Assembly (NCBI RefSeq): GCF_017086405.1
Contig: NZ_CP070973.1
Location: 4,930,739-4,994,738 of the forward strand
Origin: Mycobacterium gordonae
GTDB taxonomy: Bacteria; Actinomycetota; Actinomycetes; Mycobacteriales; Mycobacteriaceae
Direction: 5' to 3'
DNA length: 64,000 nt
Shown here: positions 8,101 through 15,857 of the stretch, piece after piece
How positions within the stretch are numbered: position 1 is the first letter of the stretch
Layout: each line of letters begins with the position of its first letter
Made by a program: the position numbers and the translations under genes
The notes under the pieces: generated by a model
Told to the model about the DNA's origin: nothing
The model's input: only the letters and a program-made list of their open reading frames with translations
Database searches by the model: none

Positions 8101-8975
8101 CAGTTCAGCCTCAGCTCACCGGTCGCCCGCTGCTGGTCGGACTGGTGTTTGAGGACCACGCCGAGTGTGGCGGCGACGACCGCGTCGTCGATGGTGTCCA
8201 TGCCCAGCGCCAGCAACGTGCGTCCCCAGTCGATGGTCTCGGCGATCGACGGCACCTTCTTGAGCTGCATGCCGCGCAGCACGCCGATGATGCGCACAAG
8301 TTCCTCGGCCAGATGCTCGGGCAGTTCGGGCACCCTCGAGAGCAGGATGCGCCGTTCCAGCTCGGGGGTCGGGAAGTCGATGTGCAGGAACAGGCAGCGC
8401 CGTTTGAGCGCCTCGGACAGCTCGCGGGTGGCGTTGGAGGTCAACACGACCAGCGGTGTGCGGGTTGCGGTGATGGTGCCCAGTTCCGGAACCGTCACCG
8501 CGAAGTCGGACAGCACCTCCAGCAGCAGGCCTTCGATCTCGATGTCGGCCTTGTCGGTTTCGTCGATCAGCAGCACGGTCGGCTCGGTGCGCCGGATCGC
8601 GGTCAGCAACGGACGCTGCAGCAGGAATTCCTCGCTGAATACGTCGTCCTTGGTGGACTGCCAGTCTCCAGAGCCGGCCTGGATACGCAGGATCTGCTTG
8701 GCGTGATTCCACTCGTAGAGCGCTCGCGCCTCGTCGACGCCCTCGTAGCATTGCAATCGGACCAGGCCCGACCCGGTTGCCTGGGCGACGGCCCGGGCGA
8801 GTTCGGTCTTTCCGACGCCGGCGGGCCCTTCCACCAGCAGCGGTTTGCCGAGCCGGTCGGCCAGGAAGACCGCGGTCGCGGTGGCGGTGTCGGGCAGGTA
8901 GCCGGTTTCGGCGAGCCGGCGCGAGACGTCAGCGATGTCGGCGAACAGCGGCACGGGCCGCGCAGGGACGCTCAT
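8100..8975 (-). CDS. MoxR-family AAA+ ATPase
   Basis: A 291-residue AAA+ protein with Walker A GPAGVGKT (residues 50-57), Walker B LLIDE (135-139), and sensor/arginine finger sequence in LTSNATRELSEALKRRC. The length and motifs are those of the MoxR family, and it corresponds to Rv2426c. AAAGGAG precedes the ATG. It follows proA by 21 bp and overlaps the VWA partner gene by one base. Expected role: ATP-driven remodelling or cofactor insertion together with the VWA protein. Co-transcription with proA is inferred from spacing. Confidence 0.88.
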   Translation of the reverse strand: MSVPARPVPLFADIADVSRRLAETGYLPDTATATAVFLADRLGKPLLVEGPAGVGKTELARAVAQATGSGLVRLQCYEGVDEARALYEWNHAKQILRIQAGSGDWQSTKDDVFSEEFLLQRPLLTAIRRTEPTVLLIDETDKADIEIEGLLLEVLSDFAVTVPELGTITATRTPLVVLTSNATRELSEALKRRCLFLHIDFPTPELERRILLSRVPELPEHLAEELVRIIGVLRGMQLKKVPSIAETIDWGRTLLALGMDTIDDAVVAATLGVVLKHQSDQQRATGELRLN

Positions 8976-8996
8976 GGGGCTCCTTTGATTGAGACT

Positions 8997-10268
8997 TCAG
9001 GCCGGACGGGTGTGGCCGTCACCCCACACGATCCACTTGGTCGAGGTCAGTTCCGGCAACCCCATCGGGCCGCGAGCATGCAGTTTCTGGGTGGAGATGC
9101 CGATCTCGGCGCCGAAGCCGAACTGCTCGCCGTCGGTGAACGCGGTGGAGGCGTTGACCATCACGGCAGCCGCATCCACCTGCTGGGTAAACCGTTGCGC
9201 CGCAGCGAGATTGGTGGTGACAATGGCCTCGGTGTGGCCAGTGCCGTACTCGTTGACGTGCGCGATCGCGGCGTCCACCCCGTCGACGACCGCGACCGCG
9301 ATGTCCATCGCCAGGTACTCGCGGCGCAGGTCGTCTTCCCCTGCGTCCAAGTGGACTGTGACGCCCGCGGTCTCCAGCGCGTTGAGCAACCGCGGCATCG
9401 CCTCCCCGGCGATCGCGGCGTCGACCAACAGCGTCTCGGCGGCGTTGCAGACGCTGGGCCGCCGCGTCTTGGAGTTCAGCAGGATGCGCTCGGCGACGTC
9501 GAGGTCGGCGGCTTCGTGCACATAGACGTGACAGTTGCCGACACCGGTCTCGATGGTGGGTATCTGCGCATCCCGCACGACGGCCTCGATCAGGCCCGCT
9601 CCCCCGCGCGGGATCGCCACGTCGACCAGACCCCGGGCCTGGATCAGGTGGGTGACGGTGGCGCGGTCGGCCGAGGACAGCAATTGGACGGCGTCCGCGG
9701 GCAGCTCCTGGCTCTCCAGGGCGCCGCGCAGCACCGTGACCAGCGCCTCGTTCGACCTGGCCGCCGACGAGCTGCCACGCAGCAGCGCTGCGTTACCGGA
9801 CTTGAGGGTCAGCCCGAACGCGTCCACGGTCACGTTAGGGCGACCCTCGTAGATCATTCCGACCACGCCCAGCGGAACCCGCTGCTGGCGTAGCTGCAGC
9901 CCGTTGGGCAGGGTCGAGCCGCGCAGTACCTCACCGATCGGGTCGGGCAGTCCCGCGACCTGCCGCAAACCGGCGGCGATTCCGTCGATGCGCTGCGGGT
10001 TGAGCGCCAACCGATCGAGCATGGCGGCGGCGGTGCCGGCGGCGCGTGCCGCATCCAGGTCTTCGGCGTTGGCGGCCAGGACCTGATCCGCACGGGCCAG
10101 CAGCGCATCGGCGGCGGCGTGCAGCGCGCGGTCTTTGACCACTGTCGGGATCGACGCCAGGACGCGGGCGGCCACCCGGGCACGGCGGGCGGCGGCGTGC
10201 ACCTCTTGGCGTAGATCGGGATTCTGCTGCTGGGTCGCGCCGCTGCGGGCCGGTGCTTGCAGACTCAT
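8997..10268 (-). CDS. proA: Gamma-glutamyl phosphate reductase
   Basis: A 423-residue aldehyde-dehydrogenase-fold enzyme. Recognisable family segments are VPLGVVGMIYEGRPNVTVDAFGL, KSGNAALLRGSSSA, and the catalytic cysteine region RRPSVCNAAETLLVD. It reduces gamma-glutamyl phosphate, the product of ProB (24366-25472 in this window), to glutamate semialdehyde in proline synthesis. The ATG overlaps the stop of the upstream mscS-like gene by one base (TAATG). In M. tuberculosis the proA gene Rv2427c is separated from the mscS homologue by ahpC/ahpD and PE25/PPE41; here they are joined. Confidence 0.95.
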   Translation of the reverse strand: MSLQAPARSGATQQQNPDLRQEVHAAARRARVAARVLASIPTVVKDRALHAAADALLARADQVLAANAEDLDAARAAGTAAAMLDRLALNPQRIDGIAAGLRQVAGLPDPIGEVLRGSTLPNGLQLRQQRVPLGVVGMIYEGRPNVTVDAFGLTLKSGNAALLRGSSSAARSNEALVTVLRGALESQELPADAVQLLSSADRATVTHLIQARGLVDVAIPRGGAGLIEAVVRDAQIPTIETGVGNCHVYVHEAADLDVAERILLNSKTRRPSVCNAAETLLVDAAIAGEAMPRLLNALETAGVTVHLDAGEDDLRREYLAMDIAVAVVDGVDAAIAHVNEYGTGHTEAIVTTNLAAAQRFTQQVDAAAVMVNASTAFTDGEQFGFGAEIGISTQKLHARGPMGLPELTSTKWIVWGDGHTRPA

Positions 10269-11716
10269 TACCCCAGGGTATCGGGCTTTAGCCCACCGGG
10301 TGCGACCGCGGTCGTTGCCTTGGCACGTTCACGACGGGCCAATCGCGCCTTATTCTGTCGCTCGTCGATCAGCCGGCCCAGATCCTGCAGCAGCATCGGC
10401 TTGTCCATCACGATCTTTTCGAGGTGTTCGCGCTCGATCTCCAGCGCGGTGACTTCCTCGAGGGCATAGGCGCCGGCCAGGTTAGGTTGCCGTGTCAGAG
10501 CGGTGACCCCGATGAACGAGCCCTCGTTGAGGGTGGCGAAAGGCAGGGCAGCCCCGTCCGCGTCCGTCACTGTCATCTGCACCCTGCCGGCCACGATGAA
10601 GGTCATCGCAGTAGGCACCATTCCGGCGTACTGCACAATCTCGTCGGTGCCGTAGCGCACGACCCTGGCATACGGCGCAAGGAACTGTTGGTCAGCCAGG
10701 GTGAGGCGCAGTTCAGTGGCGACCACGGTGCGTAACGCTTTCATGACGCGGTCCGGAGTGGAGAAGTCATCGTCCGCTCCGTCCAGATGCAGTTCCCATC
10801 GGCGCGCGGCGTACCAGATCCAGCGCACGAAGGTGGACTGGGTGGGGCCCTCGTCGGCCGGCGAGCTGACCCTGATCGTGGTGCGGTACTCACCGCCTCC
10901 CAGCGCGACCGACGTCGGTGCGGTCCCAGGCATCATGAGCGGCAGTGCGCTGGCCACCAGGGTCAGCATCGCACAGACTTTGTCCGGCGAATCCCCCGCG
11001 GCGAACGTGGTGTTGACCGAGCATTTGTGCGGGCCGGGTGGGCGGCTGAGGTTGGTGAACGCGGTGGTCGCCAGCATCGAGTTCGGCATGATCCGCAGTC
11101 CGCCGCCGGTCTGGATGTGCACCGCGCGCCAGTTCACCTCGATGACGCGACCCCGGGCGTTCTGGGTGTCCAGCCAATCGTTGATCCGGAATGGCTGCTC
11201 GAAGAGCATGAACAGGCCGGAGACGATCTGGCCGACGGAATTCTGCAACATCAGGCCGATCACCACCGACGTGATGCCCAGCGCGGTGAACACCCCGCCG
11301 ACCCGCACCCCCCAGATGACGGACAGGATCACTGCCAGTCCGACCCCGATCAGGGCGAAGCGGCCGACGTCCAAGAAGATCGTCGGGAGCCGTTTCCGCC
11401 AGCTGTCCTCCGGCGCTCCCTCGAACACCGTCGCGTTGAGCCCGGACAGCAACAGCACCAACACCAGGAAGCCGAACACGGTGGTGAGAATGCGCACCGG
11501 GACTTCACCCGCCGAGATCTGCGAGGCCTTGACCAGGATCAGTAACAGTGCCCCCAGCGGCAGCAGCCAGTTGCGGATCACCCCGACCTGGCGGGCCAGC
11601 CGGTTACCCCGGCGGGTGAGGATGTGGTGCAGCTCGGTGAGCAGGATCAGGCCGACCGGAAATCCGATCGCCACACCGATCGCCCAATAGAACCAATCCG
11701 AGTGGAAGAAGTTCAC
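10268..11716 (-). CDS. MscS-type mechanosensitive channel with C-terminal cyclic-nucleotide-binding-like domain
   Basis: A 482-residue membrane protein corresponding to Rv2434c. Hydrophobic helices lie at about residues 7-27, 47-65, 78-96 and 113-160; the last, rich in Gly/Ala and running into LQNSVGQIVSGLFMLFEQPFRINDWL, is the MscS pore helix and vestibule start. The C-terminus (about residues 365-460) has the beta-roll pattern of a cNMP-binding domain. However, its phosphate-binding cassette region (FIGVTALTRQPNLAGAYA) lacks the usual Glu of the GE pair and the Arg that hold the cyclic phosphate. The start is GTG, overlapping the cyclase stop by one base (TAGTG). Expected role: release of solutes on osmotic downshock, possibly gated by the appended domain. 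Confidence 0.85.
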   Translation of the reverse strand: MNFFHSDWFYWAIGVAIGFPVGLILLTELHHILTRRGNRLARQVGVIRNWLLPLGALLLILVKASQISAGEVPVRILTTVFGFLVLVLLLSGLNATVFEGAPEDSWRKRLPTIFLDVGRFALIGVGLAVILSVIWGVRVGGVFTALGITSVVIGLMLQNSVGQIVSGLFMLFEQPFRINDWLDTQNARGRVIEVNWRAVHIQTGGGLRIMPNSMLATTAFTNLSRPPGPHKCSVNTTFAAGDSPDKVCAMLTLVASALPLMMPGTAPTSVALGGGEYRTTIRVSSPADEGPTQSTFVRWIWYAARRWELHLDGADDDFSTPDRVMKALRTVVATELRLTLADQQFLAPYARVVRYGTDEIVQYAGMVPTAMTFIVAGRVQMTVTDADGAALPFATLNEGSFIGVTALTRQPNLAGAYALEEVTALEIEREHLEKIVMDKPMLLQDLGRLIDERQNKARLARRERAKATTAVAPGGLKPDTLG

Positions 11717-13941
11717 TATCGCTCCGACAAGCGGTAAATGGCCTGCTCTGCACCACCGACGGAAATCGTGCCGGCCGGCGTGAATTGGCGCGTGTCGCGC
11801 ATCGCCTCATACACCTGCGATGCGACATAGATGCCGGGTTGCGGTGAGCCACTGTGCATCTGGTAGGCCAGGCTGACCGCGGCACCCCACATGTCGAAGA
11901 CGAGTCCGGACTTGCCCACCAATCCACTGACCACATTGCCGGTGTTGATACCCACCCGCAGGCGCAACACGTGTCGGCTCTGGTTGTTGAAGCGCTCGAT
12001 GATCCGCCGCATCTCGAGAGCGAACTCGACACTGCGGTGGATGCTGTCAAGGCGTGGTGTGACGACCCCGCAGCTGGCCAGATAGCCGTTGTGGAAGGTG
12101 CGAATTCGTTCCACCCCAAGGGCTTCGGCTGCCGAATCGAACTGGCGGAAGAGGTCGTCGACGATCCCGACCAGTTCGTCGCCCGCAACTTTGCTCGAGA
12201 TCTCGTCGAGTCCGACGATGTCGGCGAAGATGATGGCGACGTCCTGATGCTGCTGCGCGATGGTGGCTTCACCCTCGCGGTACCGCTGTGCCACCGACTC
12301 CGGCATCAGCGCAAGCAGCAGCCGATCGTTTTCCCGGCGCTGCTCGTTCAGCAATTCTTCCTTGATCGCCAGGTTACGGCTCATCTCGTTGAATGCGCCT
12401 GTGAGATCCCCGATTTCGTCACGTGAAGTGATCGGGATATTGACCTCGTAGTCGCCGGAGCTGATTTTTTGGGCGCCCTTCTCCAGGCGGCGCAGCGGTC
12501 GCACCGCCGCCTGGGCGATGACCATGGCCGCCACAGAGATGACGAAGACCATCGCCGCGACAGCGACCGCAAGCGCTTTGGTGAATCTCCCGATTCGCGC
12601 GAAAGCATCGGAGTCGTCCCGGGTCGCCAGAATCGACCATTGCAGATCCGAATTCGCAACGACCAGCGGCGCGTAGGCCTCCAGCTCCTTGTTGCCGGTG
12701 TAGTCGGTGCCGATCGTCACTCCGGTCTCACCACGCTGCGCCGCCTTGAGACCGGCGCTGCGCACGGGTTGCACCAACGTCGTACCGCCCAGCCGAATGG
12801 CCCGGTCCGCCACATCGGGGGCGGTGCCGGCCGCGACCACCTCGCGCCGGTACTGCTTCGGGTCCTCCAAGAAAAGCCTTGAATTGGAACGCATCAGACC
12901 GTCCGGGCCGGCCAGGTATGTCTCGGTCGCAGCGCCCATGCCGGCGGCTTTCCACTGCTTGTTGGCGGTCATGACGTAGTTGATCTTCGCGATCGGCACC
13001 GGCAGTGCCATCACGCCGTCGAACCTGCCGTCCAGACCGATCGGCGAAACCACCCACGCGGTCGGCACGTCGAGCTGGGGCTGGTACGGCTCGAAGTCGG
13101 TGATCCAGACGAACTCAACGTCGTTGGAGCGCAACGCCTTCAGGTATGCCTCGCGCAGATTCGATTCACGGTAGGGCCCGGTCAGGATGTTGGTGCCGAG
13201 GTCAGGCCCTTTGTCCACGGTGTAGACGACATTGCCGTCCATGTCGAACAGCAGGGCGTCCCGGTAATTGAATCGGTTGACGATACTGCGCATGTAGTAA
13301 TCGAAGCGGACATTGGCGGCCGACCAGGCGCTACCGTCACCCGGATCCACCGGCGGGTCGGTGTTGGGCCTGGTCGCGGCGGTGTAGTTGGCCTGAAGGT
13401 ACTTCTCGGCGTTGGTTTTCGGCAGCAGCGCGTTGAGATCGAGCTCTTCCCCCGTTACCCGCTGAATAGGCTTGATCATCTGTTCTTGGTAGTAGTTTGC
13501 GAGCGCCTGTTGTTGCGGCCCGCTGATCGTCGCGTTGTTCAGTTGATTGAAGCCCGCGGTCAGCGCGATGACGGCCTGGTCGACGCTGAAGCCGCCGCTG
13601 TAGACGATCAGCGAACTCGTCACCTCGCGGAACAACGCCTCGATCTGCCGCTTCTGGGACTCGCGCAACTCGATGAGTCGCTCGGACTCGACCTCGCGCA
13701 AGGCGTTGCGTCCGGAGATGGCGCCGATGTAGCCGATGACCGCGATGGACAGGATGCTCGACAACAGGAGCGCGACGAGGATCTTGGACTGGATGCTGAT
13801 CCGGAAACGGAAGCCTGGTAGAAGACGGCGGACGCGCTTCTTCCCCGGAGCGCGTGGTGCCTCCGGTTCCGATTCTGTTGGCTCACCCGACGTCAATCGG
13901 CTTCCCTCCTGCCACCGGTCTGTCACGGGGTCCCCGATCAC
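11716..13941 (-). CDS. Membrane class III nucleotidyl cyclase homologue with degenerate catalytic site
   Basis: A 741-residue protein corresponding to Rv2435c. Order: basic cytosolic N-terminus; transmembrane helix about 55-76; large extracytoplasmic sensor region of dCACHE type (about 80-430); second transmembrane helix near 445-467; HAMP linker (VRPLRRLEKGAQKISSGDYEV); class III cyclase domain (about 565-725). The first metal Asp is kept (FADIVG, D574), as is the base-contacting Asp D683. The second metal Asp is Asn (N618), the adenine-selecting Lys is Arg (R614), and the transition-state Asn and Arg are Ser (S690) and Gln (Q694). Ordinary cyclase activity is therefore doubtful; it may be a sensor that works by binding or dimerising. 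It heads the operon mscS-proA-moxR-VWA. Confidence 0.85.
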   Translation of the reverse strand: MIGDPVTDRWQEGSRLTSGEPTESEPEAPRAPGKKRVRRLLPGFRFRISIQSKILVALLLSSILSIAVIGYIGAISGRNALREVESERLIELRESQKRQIEALFREVTSSLIVYSGGFSVDQAVIALTAGFNQLNNATISGPQQQALANYYQEQMIKPIQRVTGEELDLNALLPKTNAEKYLQANYTAATRPNTDPPVDPGDGSAWSAANVRFDYYMRSIVNRFNYRDALLFDMDGNVVYTVDKGPDLGTNILTGPYRESNLREAYLKALRSNDVEFVWITDFEPYQPQLDVPTAWVVSPIGLDGRFDGVMALPVPIAKINYVMTANKQWKAAGMGAATETYLAGPDGLMRSNSRLFLEDPKQYRREVVAAGTAPDVADRAIRLGGTTLVQPVRSAGLKAAQRGETGVTIGTDYTGNKELEAYAPLVVANSDLQWSILATRDDSDAFARIGRFTKALAVAVAAMVFVISVAAMVIAQAAVRPLRRLEKGAQKISSGDYEVNIPITSRDEIGDLTGAFNEMSRNLAIKEELLNEQRRENDRLLLALMPESVAQRYREGEATIAQQHQDVAIIFADIVGLDEISSKVAGDELVGIVDDLFRQFDSAAEALGVERIRTFHNGYLASCGVVTPRLDSIHRSVEFALEMRRIIERFNNQSRHVLRLRVGINTGNVVSGLVGKSGLVFDMWGAAVSLAYQMHSGSPQPGIYVASQVYEAMRDTRQFTPAGTISVGGAEQAIYRLSER

Positions 13942-13964
13942 GGTGCAGAGTAGCGCTCAGACCG

Positions 13965-14028
13965 GCCGATATCGGCGTTTTGCTGAAAAGCGACGCCGGT
14001 GCGTGTCCGAGAATTCACCGATCGGTGA
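13965..14028. promoter_or_regulatory. Two perfect palindromes upstream of the cyclase operon
   Basis: In the 105 bp before the cyclase start there are two perfect palindromes: GCCGATATCGGC at 13965-13976 and TCACCGATCGGTGA at 14015-14028. Their centres are about 51 bp apart, close to five helical turns. They are candidates for operator half-sites of a dimeric regulator; no family can be named from the sequence. Confidence 0.4.
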
Positions 14029-14046
14029 TGGCCGGCGCGATGGCAT

Positions 14047-14802
14047 TCAGTGGACGGCCCGCTCCCAGTCCACGACGAACCGATGTGCGGGATCGGAAGG
14101 ATCGACCGCACACGGGAGTTCGAGCCCGGCCGCCAGATAGGGCACGTGCTCGTCTGGTATCGATTGGACGCTTCGCCCGACGATCGGCGCCAGATTCGGG
14201 AACCTGAACTCCATCTCGATGACGTACTGCGGGGCGTCGAGAAGCTCGGGCATGGCGGTTGCCTCTCGGCCTAAGCCCCGCAACGTATTTCCCGTCGCGG
14301 CGAATGACCGCAGGACGCCCGGTATCCGCTGACCCGATGTCAGCAAGTGCACTGCCGACGCCCAGCGTCCCGACGCACCGCCGTGCCGTTGCTTGTGCTC
14401 GTTGTACGCCGCGGCCAGGGCTGCGACGCTCGGCGGCCCGGTGATCGCCGTCCGGCGTACCGGCCCGCCGGGCTCGATCCGGACCTGCCGCGGTCTGCTG
14501 GAATCGACTCGAACTCCGACGATCGAGCCCGGCTGGATCGCGGCCATCGAGATCGGGTGAACCGCCTGCCTGACCGTCGCCTCGTACCGATCGCGGCCGG
14601 GAATTTCGACGCTGAGGATGATCTTGCAGACGTCCCGGTCGTCGATCATCGTGCCGGTCGAGTGCACCGACACCACCCGCGCCGTTGCGGTCAGCTCCGC
14701 ACCGGCGAGCCGCGGCTTCTTGATCCGGTAGCAGCTCACGGCGACGAACACCGTGGCGACGGCTGGGATGCCCCAGCTCAGCACGGGGATCAACGACTGC
14801 AT
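14047..14802 (-). CDS. Conserved hypothetical protein with one N-terminal membrane helix
   Basis: A 251-residue protein of unknown function. Residues about 6-24 form a single hydrophobic helix (SLIPVLSWGIPAVATVFVA). It is followed by a beta-rich region with TARVVSVHSTGTMIDDRDVCKIILSVEIPG, the pattern seen in DUF3592-like small-domain proteins, and then a second beta-rich region near the C-terminus. No enzymatic motif is visible. It reads in the same direction as the cyclase operon and ends 105 bp before it, so read-through is possible, but the palindromes between them suggest a separate promoter. It is divergent from rbsK. Confidence 0.65.
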   Translation of the reverse strand: MQSLIPVLSWGIPAVATVFVAVSCYRIKKPRLAGAELTATARVVSVHSTGTMIDDRDVCKIILSVEIPGRDRYEATVRQAVHPISMAAIQPGSIVGVRVDSSRPRQVRIEPGGPVRRTAITGPPSVAALAAAYNEHKQRHGGASGRWASAVHLLTSGQRIPGVLRSFAATGNTLRGLGREATAMPELLDAPQYVIEMEFRFPNLAPIVGRSVQSIPDEHVPYLAAGLELPCAVDPSDPAHRFVVDWERAVH

Positions 14803-14872
14803 GGCGGCACCGTAGCCGGGGCCGCGCGGCTACCGTGCCCAAGTTTCTCCGTTGACAACTAACCTCGACGAC

Positions 14873-15748
14873 ATGTCTACGCGGGTCTGCGTGGTGGGCA
14901 GCATCAACTGGGATCTGACGCTGGACGTCGCGGGTCTGCCGCGTCCGGGTGAGACGGTGCTGGCGTCGTCGCTGGCGTACGCACCCGGCGGCAAGGGCGG
15001 AAATCAGGCGGTCGCGGCGGCACGCGCCGGCGCGCACGTGCGGTTCGTCGGAGCGGTCGGTGACGACTCCGCCGGCGAGCGGTTGCTGGCCCACCTGCGG
15101 GCTGCGGGGGTCGGGGTGGACGGCGTCGTCCGTCGGCACGGGCCCAGCGGCACGGCGATCATCGTGGTCGATGCGGACGGGGAAAACACCATCGTGGTGG
15201 CTCCGGGCGCCAACGCGGCGCTGTCGGTGTCCTCGACTGCGATCGACGACTGCGATGTGTTGTTGACTCAGTTGGAGATTCCCGTGTCGACGGCACTGGC
15301 GGCCGCACGGCACGCGAAGTCAGCCGGCGCGGTTGTGATGGTCAACGTCTCGCCCGCCGGGCAGGGCGGTGACGCGCTGTCCGAGCTGGCCGGCGTCGCC
15401 GACGTCGTGATCGCCAACGAGCACGAGGCCAGACTGTGGCGTTGGCGGCCTGCGCATTTGGTGGTCACCTTGGGGGCGCGCGGTGCCCGCTATGTCGGCA
15501 CCGATGGCGAGTTCGAGGTGCCGGCCCCGGGTGTGGCTGCGGTGGACACCACGGGCGCCGGCGACGTCTTCACGGGTGTCCTGGCCGCGAGTTGGCCCGC
15601 TCGTTCCGGGTCCCCCGGCACCCGGCGCGCGGCGCTAGTACGGGCCTGCGCAGCCGGTGCGTTGGCGACCCTGGTGCGCGGTGCCGGTGATTGCGCACCG
15701 GACGCTGCCGCTATCGAGGCCGCAGTCTCGGGGTTGTCACGTCAGTAA
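14873..15748 (+). CDS. rbsK: Ribokinase (PfkB family)
   Basis: A 291-residue PfkB-type sugar kinase. GGKGGNQAVAAARAG (about residues 40-54) is the first PfkB signature, and DTTGAGDVFTGVLAA in the C-terminal third is the second, with the catalytic Asp in GAGD. It phosphorylates ribose at O5. The position matches Rv2436. The start at ATG 14873 (MSTRVCVVGSINWD) is preferred to TTG 14852 because the family begins at this point; no strong ribosome-binding site precedes either. No ribose transporter is adjacent, but rpiB lies in the same window (53289-53777). Confidence 0.9.
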   Translation: MSTRVCVVGSINWDLTLDVAGLPRPGETVLASSLAYAPGGKGGNQAVAAARAGAHVRFVGAVGDDSAGERLLAHLRAAGVGVDGVVRRHGPSGTAIIVVDADGENTIVVAPGANAALSVSSTAIDDCDVLLTQLEIPVSTALAAARHAKSAGAVVMVNVSPAGQGGDALSELAGVADVVIANEHEARLWRWRPAHLVVTLGARGARYVGTDGEFEVPAPGVAAVDTTGAGDVFTGVLAASWPARSGSPGTRRAALVRACAAGALATLVRGAGDCAPDAAAIEAAVSGLSRQ

Positions 15749-15857
15749 CGGGACCCAGGTGATGCTCGGCGCCGGAACTCGATTCACTCTCGATAGCAAC
15801 AAGATTCGGCCTTCGCAGCAATCCGAACTTGTCGGTGCCCGATCGTAGAATTGGGGT

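Noticed and set aside
7623..9893. A 756-codon open frame on the plus strand
   Set aside because: It lies antisense to moxR, proA and the VWA gene, has an Arg/Gly-rich composition without motifs, and is a shadow of high-GC coding DNA.
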